Of a stretch of 64,000 nt of DNA, positions 31,845 to 40,343 are shown piece by piece. The position numbers and the translations under genes are program-made. Numbering within the stretch: the first letter of the stretch is position 1; each line of letters begins with the position of its first letter. Source of the stretch: Plantactinospora mayteni (GTDB lineage: Bacteria > Actinomycetota > Actinomycetes > Mycobacteriales > Micromonosporaceae); NCBI RefSeq assembly GCF_016862935.1, contig NZ_BONX01000012.1:186001-250000 (forward strand). The letters are read 5' to 3'. Below the pieces are notes generated by a model. That model saw nothing but the letters and a program-made list of their open reading frames with translations, was not told the origin of the DNA and ran no database searches.

Positions 31845-31898
31845 ATGACGAGCTTCGAGACCGACCCGTCCCGCCCCCGTCCCGGGAGGCTCCGCTGA
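31845..31898 (+). CDS. 17-codon leader ORF, coupled to the AlkZ-like gene
   Basis: Encodes MTSFETDPSRPRPGRLR and ends TGATG, so its stop overlaps the next ATG by one base. TAGCGT lies 6 bp before its ATG, which is where leaderless transcripts start. GGGAGG inside its last codons serves the downstream gene. Translation of the leader probably feeds ribosomes to the larger gene or controls access to its start. No conservation evidence is available, so it could also be only a short untranslated leader with an accidental ATG. Confidence 0.5.
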   Translation: MTSFETDPSRPRPGRLR

Positions 31899-33034
31899 TG
31901 CGGCGGCTCTCGTTCGCGCAGGTCTGCGCCCGACGCCTGGAGCGGCAGGGGCTGGCCGGCCCGCTGCCCGGTACCGGGCTCGCCGACGTGGCGGCGAGGC
32001 TCGGCGGGGTGCACGCGCAGGTACTCTCCGCCGCCGAACTCGCGATCGGGCTGCGCACCACCCGGGCCACCCGGCTCGACGTACGGGTGGCGCTCTGGGG
32101 CGAACGCAGCCTGGTCAAGACCCGCGGCCCCCGGTTCACCGTGCACCTGCTGGCCACCGCCGATCTTCCGATGTGGACCGGAGCCCTCTCGGCGCTGCCG
32201 GTACGCCCGCTCGAACTGCTCACCGGGGAGCAGGCCGAGCAGGTCATCGCGGCGATCGCCGAGGCGCTGCGGGACGACGAGCTGACCACCGACGAGCTGA
32301 CCGAGGCGGTGGTCGCGCGTACCGGGCCGTGGGCGGGAGAACCGGCGATGGCGGCGTTCCAGGGCTGGTGGCCGCGCTGGGTCGAAGCGTTGTCGCTGGC
32401 CACCGCGCGCGGGGCGATGTGCTTCGGGCCGAACCGGGGCCGGCTGGTGACGTACACCAACCCGGCCCGGTGGCTGCCCGGGTTCCGGCCCACCGACGGG
32501 CGTACCGCGCTCGCCGAGGTGCTCCGGCGCTACCTGTACGCGTACGGGCCGGCCACCCCGGCACACTTCGCGCAGTGGCTGGCGGTGCCGAAGGGCTGGG
32601 CGACGAAGCTGTTCGACTCGCTCGCCGGGGAGTTGGAGCAGGTCTCGATGGCGGGCTCTCCGGCCTGGGTACTGGCCGGCGACACCGACGCGCCGGACGA
32701 GCCGCCGCGCGGGGTGCGGCTGTTGCCGTACTTCGACGCGTACCCGGTCAACTGCTTCCCCCGCGCGGAGGTCTTCCCCGGCCCGGCCGCCGCGCGGGCG
32801 CTGGCCGGCGGCCAGGCCGGCAACTATCCGGTACTGCTGGTCGACGGGCTGGTGGCCGGGGTCTGGCACCAGCGCCGCTCCGGCCGGCGGATCGACGTCA
32901 CCGTGGAGTCGCTTGTGGACCTCAGCGCACGGCAGCTCGGCGAACTCGACGAACAGGTGCAGCGGGTCGGCGAGATCCTGGAGGGCGCTCCCCGGCTCAC
33001 CCTCGGCGAGGTGGCCGTCGGCCCGCACGCCTGA
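31898..33034 (+). CDS. Winged-helix DNA-binding protein of the AlkZ/HTH_42 family
   Basis: 378 aa, the usual length of the AlkZ/YcaQ family. Features include LADVAARLGGVHAQVLSAAE, where HAQ takes the place of the QxQ/QxD catalytic motif of crosslink-unhooking DNA glycosylases, FTVHLLATAD, PAHFAQWLAV and LLPYFDAYPV, followed by a C-terminal VWHQRRSGRRIDV. The family removes bulky alkyl adducts or crosslinks from DNA; whether this member is catalytic is open because of the altered motif. The start overlaps the stop of a 17-codon leader ORF. The stop is the first TGA of a 27-bp tandem repeat. Confidence 0.82.
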   Translation: MRRLSFAQVCARRLERQGLAGPLPGTGLADVAARLGGVHAQVLSAAELAIGLRTTRATRLDVRVALWGERSLVKTRGPRFTVHLLATADLPMWTGALSALPVRPLELLTGEQAEQVIAAIAEALRDDELTTDELTEAVVARTGPWAGEPAMAAFQGWWPRWVEALSLATARGAMCFGPNRGRLVTYTNPARWLPGFRPTDGRTALAEVLRRYLYAYGPATPAHFAQWLAVPKGWATKLFDSLAGELEQVSMAGSPAWVLAGDTDAPDEPPRGVRLLPYFDAYPVNCFPRAEVFPGPAAARALAGGQAGNYPVLLVDGLVAGVWHQRRSGRRIDVTVESLVDLSARQLGELDEQVQRVGEILEGAPRLTLGEVAVGPHA

Positions 33035-33100
33035 CCCCAGCGGCTCGGCCCGCACGCCTGATCCGGGCGACTCGGCCCGCACGCCTGACCCCGACGGGCT
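33019..33100 (+). repeat. 3 x 27/28-bp tandem repeat starting in the last codons of the AlkZ-like gene
   Basis: Each unit begins cggcccgcacgcctga and therefore repeats the last codons and the TGA of the gene (stop 33032-33034). Units start at 33019, 33046 and 33073. Confidence 0.92.
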
Positions 33101-33122
33101 CGACCGGTGGTGCCCGAGATGC

Positions 33123-33782
33123 TCAGAACAGCGTCAACTCGTCCCGTTCGATGCCGCGCAGCCGGTCGTAGTTCACCGCCACGCACCGGATGCCCCGGTC
33201 GGTGGCGAGCACCCGGGCCTGTGGCTTGATCTCCTGGGCGGCGAACACCCCGCTGACCGGCGCCAGCAGCGGATCGCGGTTGAGCAGCTCGAGATAGCGG
33301 GTGAGCTGCTCCACCCCGTCGATCTCGCCGCGCCGCTTGACCTCGACCGCCACGGTGGCCCCGGCGCCGTCCCGGCAGAGCAGGTCGACCGGGCCGATCG
33401 CGGTCATGTACTCCCGGCGGATCAGCGTGAACCCGTCGCCCAACTCGGTGGGGCTGGCGGCCAGCAGCTCCTGGAGGTGCGCCTCCACGCCGTCCTTGCG
33501 CAGCCCCGGGTCGACGCCCAGCTCGTAGGAGGTGTCCTGGAAGATCTCCTCCAGGGTGATCCGCAGCTCCTCGCCGGCCTTGTTGACCACCCGCCACACC
33601 CCGGGGGCCTCCTCCAGCCGGCACGGCGGGCTCATCCAGTTCAGTGGTTTGTAGGCCCGGTCGTCGGCGTGGATCGAGACCGACCCGTCCGCCTTCACCA
33701 TCAACAACCTGGTCGCCAGCGGCAGGTGCGCCGAGAGTCGTCCGACGTAGTCCACGGCGCATCGCGCAATCACCAACCGCAC
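33123..33782 (-). CDS. nucS: Endonuclease NucS (EndoMS), mismatch-specific
   Basis: 219 aa, family length. The N-terminal domain begins [20 protein letters not shown]; the C-terminal RecB-like nuclease domain has [10 protein letters not shown] (catalytic Asp) and [13 protein letters not shown] (E-x-K), then [11 protein letters not shown] (QxxxY). NucS cuts both strands at mismatches and replaces MutS/MutL in actinobacteria, working with the beta clamp. Start is GTG at 33782 with TACCCT 6 bp upstream and no ribosome site (leaderless). Divergent from the DUF4126 gene, whose start is also leaderless, across only 72 bp. Confidence 0.93.
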   Translation of the reverse strand: MRLVIARCAVDYVGRLSAHLPLATRLLMVKADGSVSIHADDRAYKPLNWMSPPCRLEEAPGVWRVVNKAGEELRITLEEIFQDTSYELGVDPGLRKDGVEAHLQELLAASPTELGDGFTLIRREYMTAIGPVDLLCRDGAGATVAVEVKRRGEIDGVEQLTRYLELLNRDPLLAPVSGVFAAQEIKPQARVLATDRGIRCVAVNYDRLRGIERDELTLF

Positions 33783-33788
33783 CCGACG

Positions 33789-33794
33789 AGGGTA
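33789..33794 (-). promoter_or_regulatory. Candidate -10 box, leaderless nucS
   Basis: TACCCT, 6 bp before the GTG at 33782. Confidence 0.55.
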
Positions 33795-33842
33795 GCGGAG
33801 CACTCGGGTCCGGCTGGGCGCGCCGTCCTGGCGCGTCGGTGC

Positions 33843-33848
33843 CATCCT
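33843..33848 (+). promoter_or_regulatory. Candidate -10 box, leaderless DUF4126 gene
   Basis: CATCCT, 6 bp before the GTG at 33855. Confidence 0.45.
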
Positions 33849-33854
33849 GGACCC

Positions 33855-34484
33855 GTGCTGGAAGCCCTCACCGGAACCGGCCTTGCCGCATCGGCCGGTC
33901 TCAACGCGTACATCCCGCTGCTCACCATGGGGCTGCTCGCCCGGTACAGCGAGGTGGTGAACCTGCCCAGCGGCTGGCAGTGGATCTCCAACGGCTGGGT
34001 ACTGGCCATCCTGGTGGTGCTGCTCGCCGTCGAGGTGGTCGCCGACAAGGTGCCGGTGGTCGACCACGTCAACGACGTGGTGCAGACCGTCGTCCGGCCG
34101 ACCGCCGGTGGGCTCGCCTTCGGGGCGGGTTCCGGAGCGGAGACGGTCACGGTCAGCGACCCGGGCCAGTTCTTCGGCTCCCACCAGTGGGTGCCGGTGG
34201 TGATCGGGGTGCTGATCGCGCTCGGCGTACACGGGGTCAAGGCCGCCGCCCGGCCGGTGATCAACGCCGGTACGGCCGGCTTCGGCGCCCCGGTGGCGAG
34301 TACCGCCGAGGACGCGACCAGCGTGCTCTTCTCGCTGTCGGCGATCCTGCTGCCGGTACTGGTCCTGCTCTTCCTCCTGCTCGTGCCGCTCTTCGTGATC
34401 TGGGTGGTACGCCGACGCCGACGCCGCCGGGCGGAGCGCCGGGCCGCCCGGGCCGCGCGGGAAGAGTCAATGGTGGAGTACTGA
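33855..34484 (+). CDS. DUF4126 membrane protein
   Basis: 209 aa. Begins [26 protein letters not shown], the Gly/Ala/Asn-rich start characteristic of DUF4126, with about 5 membrane helices ([54 protein letters not shown]) and a [17 protein letters not shown] loop between helices 2 and 3. The tail is highly basic ([18 protein letters not shown]). Function is unknown in the whole family. GTG start with CATCCT 6 bp upstream, leaderless. Shares a 72-bp divergent promoter region with nucS. Confidence 0.83.
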   Translation: MLEALTGTGLAASAGLNAYIPLLTMGLLARYSEVVNLPSGWQWISNGWVLAILVVLLAVEVVADKVPVVDHVNDVVQTVVRPTAGGLAFGAGSGAETVTVSDPGQFFGSHQWVPVVIGVLIALGVHGVKAAARPVINAGTAGFGAPVASTAEDATSVLFSLSAILLPVLVLLFLLLVPLFVIWVVRRRRRRRAERRAARAAREESMVEY

Positions 34485-34518
34485 CGATCCGGGGGTGACG
34501 GGGGCGGGCTGCGGCTGG

Positions 34519-34524
34519 CATCCT
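34519..34524 (+). promoter_or_regulatory. Candidate -10 box, leaderless deacetylase gene
   Basis: CATCCT, 7 bp before the GTG at 34532. Confidence 0.42.
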
Positions 34525-34531
34525 CGTCCAG

Positions 34532-35491
34532 GTGCTCGCGAAGATCTTTCGGGTGTCCCTGGTCACCGTCACCGCCGCCGCGCTGGTCGGCGCGCTCGTC
34601 CTCGTGGTGACCGTGCTCCGGGACGGCAGCACCTCGGCCACGCCGTCCCGGGTCGACCCGGTCCAGGTCACCGCTCCGGCAACCGAGGGCACACCCGGCG
34701 GCCCGCCGCCGGCCACTCCGGCCACTCCGGAACCGACCACCCCGGCCCGCTCCGCCGACGCCTCCCGGACGCCCCGACCGGGCAGCGCGGACCGACCCGG
34801 TGCGACCCGACCGGGCACCCGGCCGCCGGTGGTGGCGCACGGGCCACGTACCGGGAACCTGGTGGCGCTGACCTTCGACGCCGACATGACCGACGCGATG
34901 CTCGGCAACCTGCGGGCCGGACGGGCCCGGTCGTACGCCAACCTGCGGATCGTCGAGCTGCTGGAGCGGGACCGGGTTCCGGCGACGTTCTTCCTGACCG
35001 GCAAGTGGGTCGAGCGCTATCCGGAGCTGACCCGGCGACTCGCCGACAACCCGCGGTTCGAGCTGGCCAATCACACGTACGGGCACCTGGCGTTCACCAG
35101 GGACTGCTACGGGCTGCCCCGGCTGCCGGCCGAGCGGATGACCGAGGACGTGGCCCGGACCTTCCGACTGATCGAGCCGTACGGTGGCCGGCAGACCCGG
35201 TACTTCCGGTTCCCCGGGCTCTGTCACGACGCCGCCGCGCTGGCCGCGCTCGCCCCGCTCGGCCTGACCGTGGTGGACGGGGACGTGGTCAGCGGAGACC
35301 CGTTCGCCACCGCCTGGCGGCCGATCGTGCGCGCGGTGCTCTCGAAGGTCCGGCCCGGCTCGATCGTGGTGCTGCACCTCACCGAGGAGAACGCGGCGAT
35401 GACCGACGAGGCGCTGCCGCACATCCTGGCGGGCCTGCGGGATCGGGGGCTGCGCCCGGCGCCGCTCTCCGAGGTGCTGGCCGGCGGATGA
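34532..35491 (+). CDS. Polysaccharide deacetylase (CE4/NodB domain), membrane-anchored or secreted
   Basis: 319 aa. One N-terminal membrane helix or signal sequence (VSLVTVTAAALVGALVLVVTVL), a Pro/Thr/Ala-rich linker of about 65 residues, then a NodB domain from about residue 105: ALTFDADMTD (usual TFDDG, here D-A-D), PATFFLTGKWVE, ANHTYGHLAF (metal-binding H-x3-H) and RYFRFPGLCHDAAA. It deacetylates peptidoglycan or another N-acetylated glycan outside the cell with a divalent metal. GTG start with CATCCT 7 bp upstream. Chosen start gives the hydrophobic anchor; no other is plausible. Confidence 0.87.
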   Translation: MLAKIFRVSLVTVTAAALVGALVLVVTVLRDGSTSATPSRVDPVQVTAPATEGTPGGPPPATPATPEPTTPARSADASRTPRPGSADRPGATRPGTRPPVVAHGPRTGNLVALTFDADMTDAMLGNLRAGRARSYANLRIVELLERDRVPATFFLTGKWVERYPELTRRLADNPRFELANHTYGHLAFTRDCYGLPRLPAERMTEDVARTFRLIEPYGGRQTRYFRFPGLCHDAAALAALAPLGLTVVDGDVVSGDPFATAWRPIVRAVLSKVRPGSIVVLHLTEENAAMTDEALPHILAGLRDRGLRPAPLSEVLAGG

Positions 35492-35530
35492 TCCGGCCGA
35501 CCCGGTGACCGGTACGAACGGTCCGTCACG

Positions 35531-35536
35531 CATAGT
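35531..35536 (+). promoter_or_regulatory. Candidate -10 box, leaderless ABC transporter operon
   Basis: CATAGT, 6 bp before the ATG at 35543. Confidence 0.45.
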
Positions 35537-35542
35537 TGACCC

Positions 35543-36391
35543 ATGGCAGAGCAGCTCGCGATCTCCGTACGGGGGTTGCGCAAGGCGTACGGCGGGACGG
35601 TCGCGGTGGACGGCGTCGACCTGGCGGTCTCCCGGGGCGAGGTGTTCGCGCTGCTCGGCCCGAACGGGGCCGGCAAGACCACGACCGTGGAGATCCTGGA
35701 GGGCTACCGGCGCCGGGACGCGGGCGAGGTCAGCGTGCTCGGGGTCGATCCGGACCGCGCGGACGGGCGCTGGCGGTCCCGGGTCGGCATCGTGCTCCAG
35801 GGCACCGGCGAGTTCGACGACCTGACCGTGGCCGAGGTGGTGCGGCACTTCGCCGGCTTCTACCCCGACCCCGACGATCCGGACAAGGTGATCGAACGGG
35901 TCGGGCTGGCCGGCAAGGCGAAGGCGCGTACCCACACCCTCTCCGGTGGGCAGAAGCGCCGGCTGGACGTGGCGCTCGGCATCGTCGGCCGACCCGAGCT
36001 GCTCTTCCTGGACGAGCCGACCACCGGCTTCGACCCGGAGGCCCGGCGCGAGTTCTGGGAGCTGATCCGGGACCTGGCCGCCGCCGGCACCACCATCGTG
36101 CTGACCACGCACTACCTGGACGAGGCCGAGGCGCTCGCCGACCGGGTGGCGGTGATCACCGGCGGGCGGCTGGTCGAGGTGGCCGCCCCGGCCCGACTCG
36201 GCAACCGGGCGGAGGCGCTGGCCACGGTCGCCTGGCGTACCCCGGAGGGCGCCGTCGAACGGGTCGAGAGCGCGACGCCGACGGCGCTGGTCGCGGAGTT
36301 GGCCGCGCGGTTCGGCGGCGAGGTGCCGGGGCTGACCGTCACCCGGCCCACCCTGGAGGACGTCTACCTGAAGATGATCGGGCACCGATGA
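35543..36391 (+). CDS. ABC transporter ATP-binding protein (drug-export type)
   Basis: 282 aa. Complete nucleotide-binding domain: Walker A GPNGAGKTTTVE near residue 40, Q-loop VLQGTGEFDDLT, signature LSGGQKRRLDVAL, Walker B LLFLDEPTTGFDPEA and H-loop TTHYLDEA. The C-terminal extension of about 65 residues (ending TLEDVYLKMIGHR) is that of the DrrA/CcmA-like exporters. It energises the permease encoded next, with which it shares an ATGA overlap. Substrate unknown, likely a lipophilic compound. The ATG has CATAGT 6 bp upstream and may be leaderless. Confidence 0.9.
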   Translation: MAEQLAISVRGLRKAYGGTVAVDGVDLAVSRGEVFALLGPNGAGKTTTVEILEGYRRRDAGEVSVLGVDPDRADGRWRSRVGIVLQGTGEFDDLTVAEVVRHFAGFYPDPDDPDKVIERVGLAGKAKARTHTLSGGQKRRLDVALGIVGRPELLFLDEPTTGFDPEARREFWELIRDLAAAGTTIVLTTHYLDEAEALADRVAVITGGRLVEVAAPARLGNRAEALATVAWRTPEGAVERVESATPTALVAELAARFGGEVPGLTVTRPTLEDVYLKMIGHR

Positions 36392-37245
36392 GCACCTCGA
36401 CCACCGCACCGGAGACCACCGGCAGGCCGCCGACGTCCGCACCGTCCCGGCGGGTCGGGCCGGTCGCGCTCGGCCTGCGACAGGGCCGCCTGGAGGTACG
36501 CCAGTTCCTGCGCAGCCGCGAGTCCGTGGTCTTCACCATGCTCTTCCCGGTGGTGATGATCCTGATCTTCGCGTCGATCTTCAAGGGTGAGATCGGCGGC
36601 GGGGTCCGGTTCACGCAATACTTCGTGACCGGCATGATCGCCACCGGCCTGATGACGGTCGGCTTCCAGAGCCTGGCCATCCAGATCCCGATCGAGCGGG
36701 ACCGGGGCGTACTGAAGCGGCTGCGCGGTACCCCGATGCCGAAATGGGTCTACTTCGCCGGCAAGATCCTCATGGTCGCCGTTATCGGTGTCGCCGAGAC
36801 CGTGCTGCTGCTCGCCGTCGCCGCGCTGCTCTTCGACCTCGCCCTGCCGCAGACCGCCGACGCCTGGCTCACCCTGTTCTGGGTCTCCGCCCTTGGCATC
36901 ACCGCCTGCACCCTCTGCGGCATCGCGTTCTCCTCGCTGCCCCGCACCGGGCGCGGCGCCTCGGCCACGGTGACCCCGGTGGCCCTGGTACTCCAGTTCA
37001 TCTCCGGGGTCTTCTTCGTCTTCACCAGCCTGCCGAGCTGGATGCAGCAGGTCGCGGCGATCTTCCCACTGAAGTGGATGTGCCAGGGCCTGCGCGCGGT
37101 CTTCCTGCCGGAGTCGTTCGGCGCCCAGGAGCCGGCCGGCTCCTTCGAGCTGGGCCGGGTCGCCCTGGTGCTCGGTCTCTGGTGCGTCGTCGGCCTGGTG
37201 CTCTGCCTGACCACCTTCCGCTGGACCAGCCGCCGCGACGGCTGA
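36388..37245 (+). CDS. ABC-2 type transporter permease
   Basis: 285 aa. Hydrophilic N-terminus of about 40 residues, then six predicted helices (VVFTMLFPVVMILIFASIF, YFVTGMIATGLMTVGF, VAVIGVAETVLLLAVAALLF, LTLFWVSALGITACTLCGIAF, VTPVALVLQFISGVFFVF and VALVLGLWCVVGLVLCL). The sequence RDRGVLKRLRGTPMPKWVYF is the ABC-2 signature between helices 2 and 3. It pairs with the ATPase upstream (ATGA overlap) to form a homodimeric-type exporter. Ends facing the hydroxybutyryl-CoA dehydrogenase gene. Confidence 0.9.
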   Translation: MSTSTTAPETTGRPPTSAPSRRVGPVALGLRQGRLEVRQFLRSRESVVFTMLFPVVMILIFASIFKGEIGGGVRFTQYFVTGMIATGLMTVGFQSLAIQIPIERDRGVLKRLRGTPMPKWVYFAGKILMVAVIGVAETVLLLAVAALLFDLALPQTADAWLTLFWVSALGITACTLCGIAFSSLPRTGRGASATVTPVALVLQFISGVFFVFTSLPSWMQQVAAIFPLKWMCQGLRAVFLPESFGAQEPAGSFELGRVALVLGLWCVVGLVLCLTTFRWTSRRDG

Positions 37246-37281
37246 CCCCGGTCCGCCACCCGGCCGACCCGCCGACTCCGG

Positions 37282-38130
37282 TCAGTACGAGTAGAAGCCC
37301 TTTCCGGTCTTCCGGCCCAGGTCGCCGGCGGTGACCATGCGCTGCAACAGCTCCGGCGGGAAGAACTTCTCGTCGGCGGTGTCGGCGTAGATGTTCTTCG
37401 TCGCGTGCAGCAGCACGTCGGCGCCGGTCAGGTCGGTGGTGGCCAGCGGCCCCATGGCGTGCCCGAAGCCGAGCTTGCAGGCGGTGTCCAGGTCCTCCGG
37501 CGAGATCACCCCGGACTCGACGAGCTTGACCGCCTCCATCACCAGGGCGGTGATGAGTCGGGTGGTGACGAAGCCGGCGATGTCCCGGTTGACCACCACG
37601 CAGGTCTTGCCGATCTCCTCGGCGAACGCCCGGACGGTGGCCAGCGTCTCGTCGCTGGTCTTGTAACCCCGGACCAGCTCGCAGAGCTTCATCATCGGGA
37701 CCGGCGAGAAGAAGTGGGTGCCGACGACCGACTCCGGCCGGGCGGTCGCCGCCGCGATCTGGGTGACCGGGATGGCCGAGGTGTTGGTGGCGAGTATCGC
37801 ACCGGGGGCGCAGATCCTGTCCAGCGCCCGGAACACCTCGTGCTTGATCTCCAGCCGCTCGAAGACCGCCTCGACCACGATGTCGGCGTCGGCCGCCGCC
37901 TCCAGCTCGGTGGTCGAGGTGATCCGCTGGAGTGTCGCCTCGACCTCGTCGGCCCCGATCGTGCCCTTGGCCGCGAACTTCTCCAGTGACGTACGGATGC
38001 CGGACAGGCCGCGCCGGGTGGCGGTGTCGTCCAGGTCGCGCAGGGTGACCTGCCAGCCCGCCCGCGCCGCGACCTGGGCGATGCCCGAACCCATCAGACC
38101 GGCCCCGATGACCGCGAGTCGACCCGCCAT
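37282..38130 (-). CDS. 3-hydroxybutyryl-CoA dehydrogenase
   Basis: 282 aa, standard single-copy length. NAD motif LAVIGAGLMGSGIAQVAARA at the N-terminus, VVEAVFERLEIK, ATNTSAIPVTQIA (catalytic Ser), VGTHFFSPVPMMKLCELV (His and Glu), and AGFVTTRLITALVMEAVKL, where Thr occupies the usual Asn position. C-terminal TAGDLGRKTGKGFYSY is the family ending. It interconverts acetoacetyl-CoA and 3-hydroxybutyryl-CoA with NAD(P). AAGGAG precedes the ATG. Homologous to the first half of the fused protein at 23751-25412 but not adjacent to it. The 211 bp upstream hold no gene. Confidence 0.9.
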   Translation of the reverse strand: MAGRLAVIGAGLMGSGIAQVAARAGWQVTLRDLDDTATRRGLSGIRTSLEKFAAKGTIGADEVEATLQRITSTTELEAAADADIVVEAVFERLEIKHEVFRALDRICAPGAILATNTSAIPVTQIAAATARPESVVGTHFFSPVPMMKLCELVRGYKTSDETLATVRAFAEEIGKTCVVVNRDIAGFVTTRLITALVMEAVKLVESGVISPEDLDTACKLGFGHAMGPLATTDLTGADVLLHATKNIYADTADEKFFPPELLQRMVTAGDLGRKTGKGFYSY

Positions 38131-38341
38131 GTGCGCACTCCTTCGGCTGGATTGTGTCCTCGTAGAGCACCTTAACGGTCGCCCCGGGCGCCACTACCCG
38201 CCGGTAACAGGTTCGGGCCGGCGGCACCCCGGGGCAGGTCCGGATGCCATCGGCCCGACGGTGGTCGGCGCGGGGCCGCGACGGCTCAGCCGGCGCGCGG
38301 CGGCGCGAGCGCGATGCTCCAGGCGACGGTCCGGTCCAGTG

Positions 38342-39667
38342 TCACAAGGTGAACGCCGGCTCTTCTGGCGCGGTCGCCCGCTCCACCTCGACCCCCAGGC
38401 TCCGCAGGTCGGCGATGAAGTCCGGATAACCCCGGTCGACGTGGTGCACATGCGAGACCTCGGTGACCCCGTCCGCGCAGAGCCCGGCGATCACCAGGCC
38501 CGCGCCGGCCCGGATGTCGGTGGCCCGCACCGGGGCGCTGGAGAGCCGCTCCCGGCCCCGGACCACCGCGTGGTGCCCGTCGGTCTTGATGTCCGCACCC
38601 AGCCGGGCCATCTCGTTCACGAACATGAACCGGCCGTCGAAGATGTTCTCGGTGACCAGCGAGGCCCCCTCGCTCACCGAGGCCAGCCCGATCGCCATCG
38701 GCAGCAGGTCGGTGGCGAAGCCCGGGAACGGCAGGGTCACCACGTCCACCGCCGACGGCCGCCGGTCCAACCGCACCCGGAACGCGTCGGCCCGGGTCTC
38801 GACCAGGCAACCGGCCGAGACCAGCTTGTCGAGCGCGATCTCCAGGAAGGCCGGGCTGGCGCCGGTCACCGTGACGTCGCCCCGGGTCATCGCCGCCGCG
38901 AACGCCCAGGTGCCGGCGACGATCCGGTCGCCGACCGTGGCATGCCGGACCGGGCGTAGCTCCGAGACCCCCTCGATGCGCAGCATGGAGGTGCCGGCGC
39001 CGTCGATCCTGGCACCCATCTGGGTCAGCATGGTGCAGATGTCCACGATCTCGGGTTCCCGGGCGGCATTGTCGATCTCGGTTACGCCCCTGGCCAGTAC
39101 CGCCGCCATCACCAGGTTCTCGGTGGCGCCGACGCTGGGGAAGTCGAGCCAGATCGTCGCGCCGTGCAGCCCACGGGGCGCCGAGGCGATGACGAAGCCG
39201 TGCTCACCGGAGATCTCCGCGCCCATCCGGGCCAGCCCGGCCACGTGCATGTCCAGGCCGCGCGAGCCGATGGCGTCGCCGCCGGGGTGCGCCACCCGGA
39301 CGTACCCGCGCCGGGCCAGCAGCGGGCCGAGCACGCAGATCGAGGCGCGGAGCCGGCGTACCAGGTCGTAGTCCGCCTCGGTGCCGGGATCCGCCGGTAC
39401 CTCGATCGACACCGAACAGGACCGGGGCGGGCCGCCGTCCCCGCCCGCCGCCTCGGCACCGTCGTCGTCGAACGAGACCGCACAGCCGAGCCGGCGCAGC
39501 ACCTCGGCCATGATCGCGATGTCGGTGATCCGGGGTACGTTCGTGATCACACTCCGCCCCGGGGCGAGCAGCGCCGCCGCCATCAGTTTCAGCGCGGAGT
39601 TCTTGGCACCCACGACGTGCACCTGGCCTTCCAGCCGAGCGCCGCCACCGACTCTGATCACGTCCAC
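38342..39667 (-). CDS. murA: UDP-N-acetylglucosamine 1-carboxyvinyltransferase (MurA) with Asp active site
   Basis: 441 aa. EPSP-synthase-type fold: [17 protein letters not shown] at the start (Lys-Asn substrate residues), [20 protein letters not shown], then [15 protein letters not shown], where Asp131 replaces the fosfomycin-target Cys, and [17 protein letters not shown] later. First committed step of peptidoglycan synthesis, transferring enolpyruvate from PEP to UDP-GlcNAc. The Asp form is naturally fosfomycin-tolerant in mycobacteria. An insertion of about 20 residues near 68-84 is Gly/Asp-rich. GTG at 39667 chosen: TACGAT lies 7 bp upstream; a longer ATG start at 39772 would overlap the divergent gene. 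Confidence 0.88.
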   Translation of the reverse strand: MDVIRVGGGARLEGQVHVVGAKNSALKLMAAALLAPGRSVITNVPRITDIAIMAEVLRRLGCAVSFDDDGAEAAGGDGGPPRSCSVSIEVPADPGTEADYDLVRRLRASICVLGPLLARRGYVRVAHPGGDAIGSRGLDMHVAGLARMGAEISGEHGFVIASAPRGLHGATIWLDFPSVGATENLVMAAVLARGVTEIDNAAREPEIVDICTMLTQMGARIDGAGTSMLRIEGVSELRPVRHATVGDRIVAGTWAFAAAMTRGDVTVTGASPAFLEIALDKLVSAGCLVETRADAFRVRLDRRPSAVDVVTLPFPGFATDLLPMAIGLASVSEGASLVTENIFDGRFMFVNEMARLGADIKTDGHHAVVRGRERLSSAPVRATDIRAGAGLVIAGLCADGVTEVSHVHHVDRGYPDFIADLRSLGVEVERATAPEEPAFTL

Positions 39668-39674
39668 GTCGCAA

Positions 39675-39680
39675 ATCGTA
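39675..39680 (-). promoter_or_regulatory. Candidate -10 box, leaderless murA
   Basis: TACGAT, 7 bp before the GTG at 39667. Confidence 0.55.
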
Positions 39681-39757
39681 GAGTCGTCCGCCCCACCCGG
39701 CCCGGTGCCGTCCGGCCAGCCCTGCCCCGCCGACGGCTCGGCCGGTGTCGACGTCCG

Positions 39758-39763
39758 TACGCT
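39758..39763 (+). promoter_or_regulatory. Candidate -10 box, leaderless adenosyltransferase gene
   Basis: TACGCT, 7 bp before the ATG at 39771. Confidence 0.55.
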
Positions 39764-39770
39764 GTTCGTC

Positions 39771-40343
39771 ATGGCCGTCCACCTCACCCGTATCTACACC
39801 AGGACCGGCGACGCCGGCACGACCAGGCTGAGCAACAACGAAGAGGTCGCCAAGACCGACCCGCGGATCGGCGCGTACGCCGACGTCGACGAGTGCAACG
39901 CGGCGATCGGAGTGGCGCTGGCCCTCGGGCAGCTCGACGAGGACGTCCGCGCCGTACTCGGCACGATCCAGAACGATCTCTTCGACGTCGGCGCCGACCT
40001 CGCCACCCCGGTGGAGCCGGAGCCGGCGTACCCGCCGCTGCGGGTCACCGAGGAGTACGTGCGGCGCCTGGAGGGCTGGTGCGACCGGTACAACGCCCGA
40101 CTGGCCAAACTCGACTCCTTCGTCCTGCCCGGCGGCACCCCGGGAGCGGCGCTGCTGCACGTGGCCCGCACGACCGCCCGGCGGGCCGAGCGCTCGGCAT
40201 GGGCGCTGATCAGCTCCGAACCAGATCGAACCAGCACTCTCCCGGCAAAGTATCTCAACCGCCTCTCGGATTTGCTGTTCATCCTGGCAAGAACCGCAAA
40301 TCCGGCCGGAGATGTGCTATGGGTGCCGGGTGGCCAGCGCTGA
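39771..40343 (+). CDS. Cob(I)yrinic acid a,c-diamide adenosyltransferase, PduO type
   Basis: 190 aa. PduO family: [20 protein letters not shown] at the start (ATP-binding TGDxGxT), [33 protein letters not shown] and [23 protein letters not shown] near the end. It transfers the adenosyl group of ATP to cob(I)alamin, making coenzyme B12. Leaderless start (TACGCT 7 bp before ATG), divergent from murA, also leaderless. The 3' end overlaps the VOC gene by 14 bp. Confidence 0.92.
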   Translation: MAVHLTRIYTRTGDAGTTRLSNNEEVAKTDPRIGAYADVDECNAAIGVALALGQLDEDVRAVLGTIQNDLFDVGADLATPVEPEPAYPPLRVTEEYVRRLEGWCDRYNARLAKLDSFVLPGGTPGAALLHVARTTARRAERSAWALISSEPDRTSTLPAKYLNRLSDLLFILARTANPAGDVLWVPGGQR

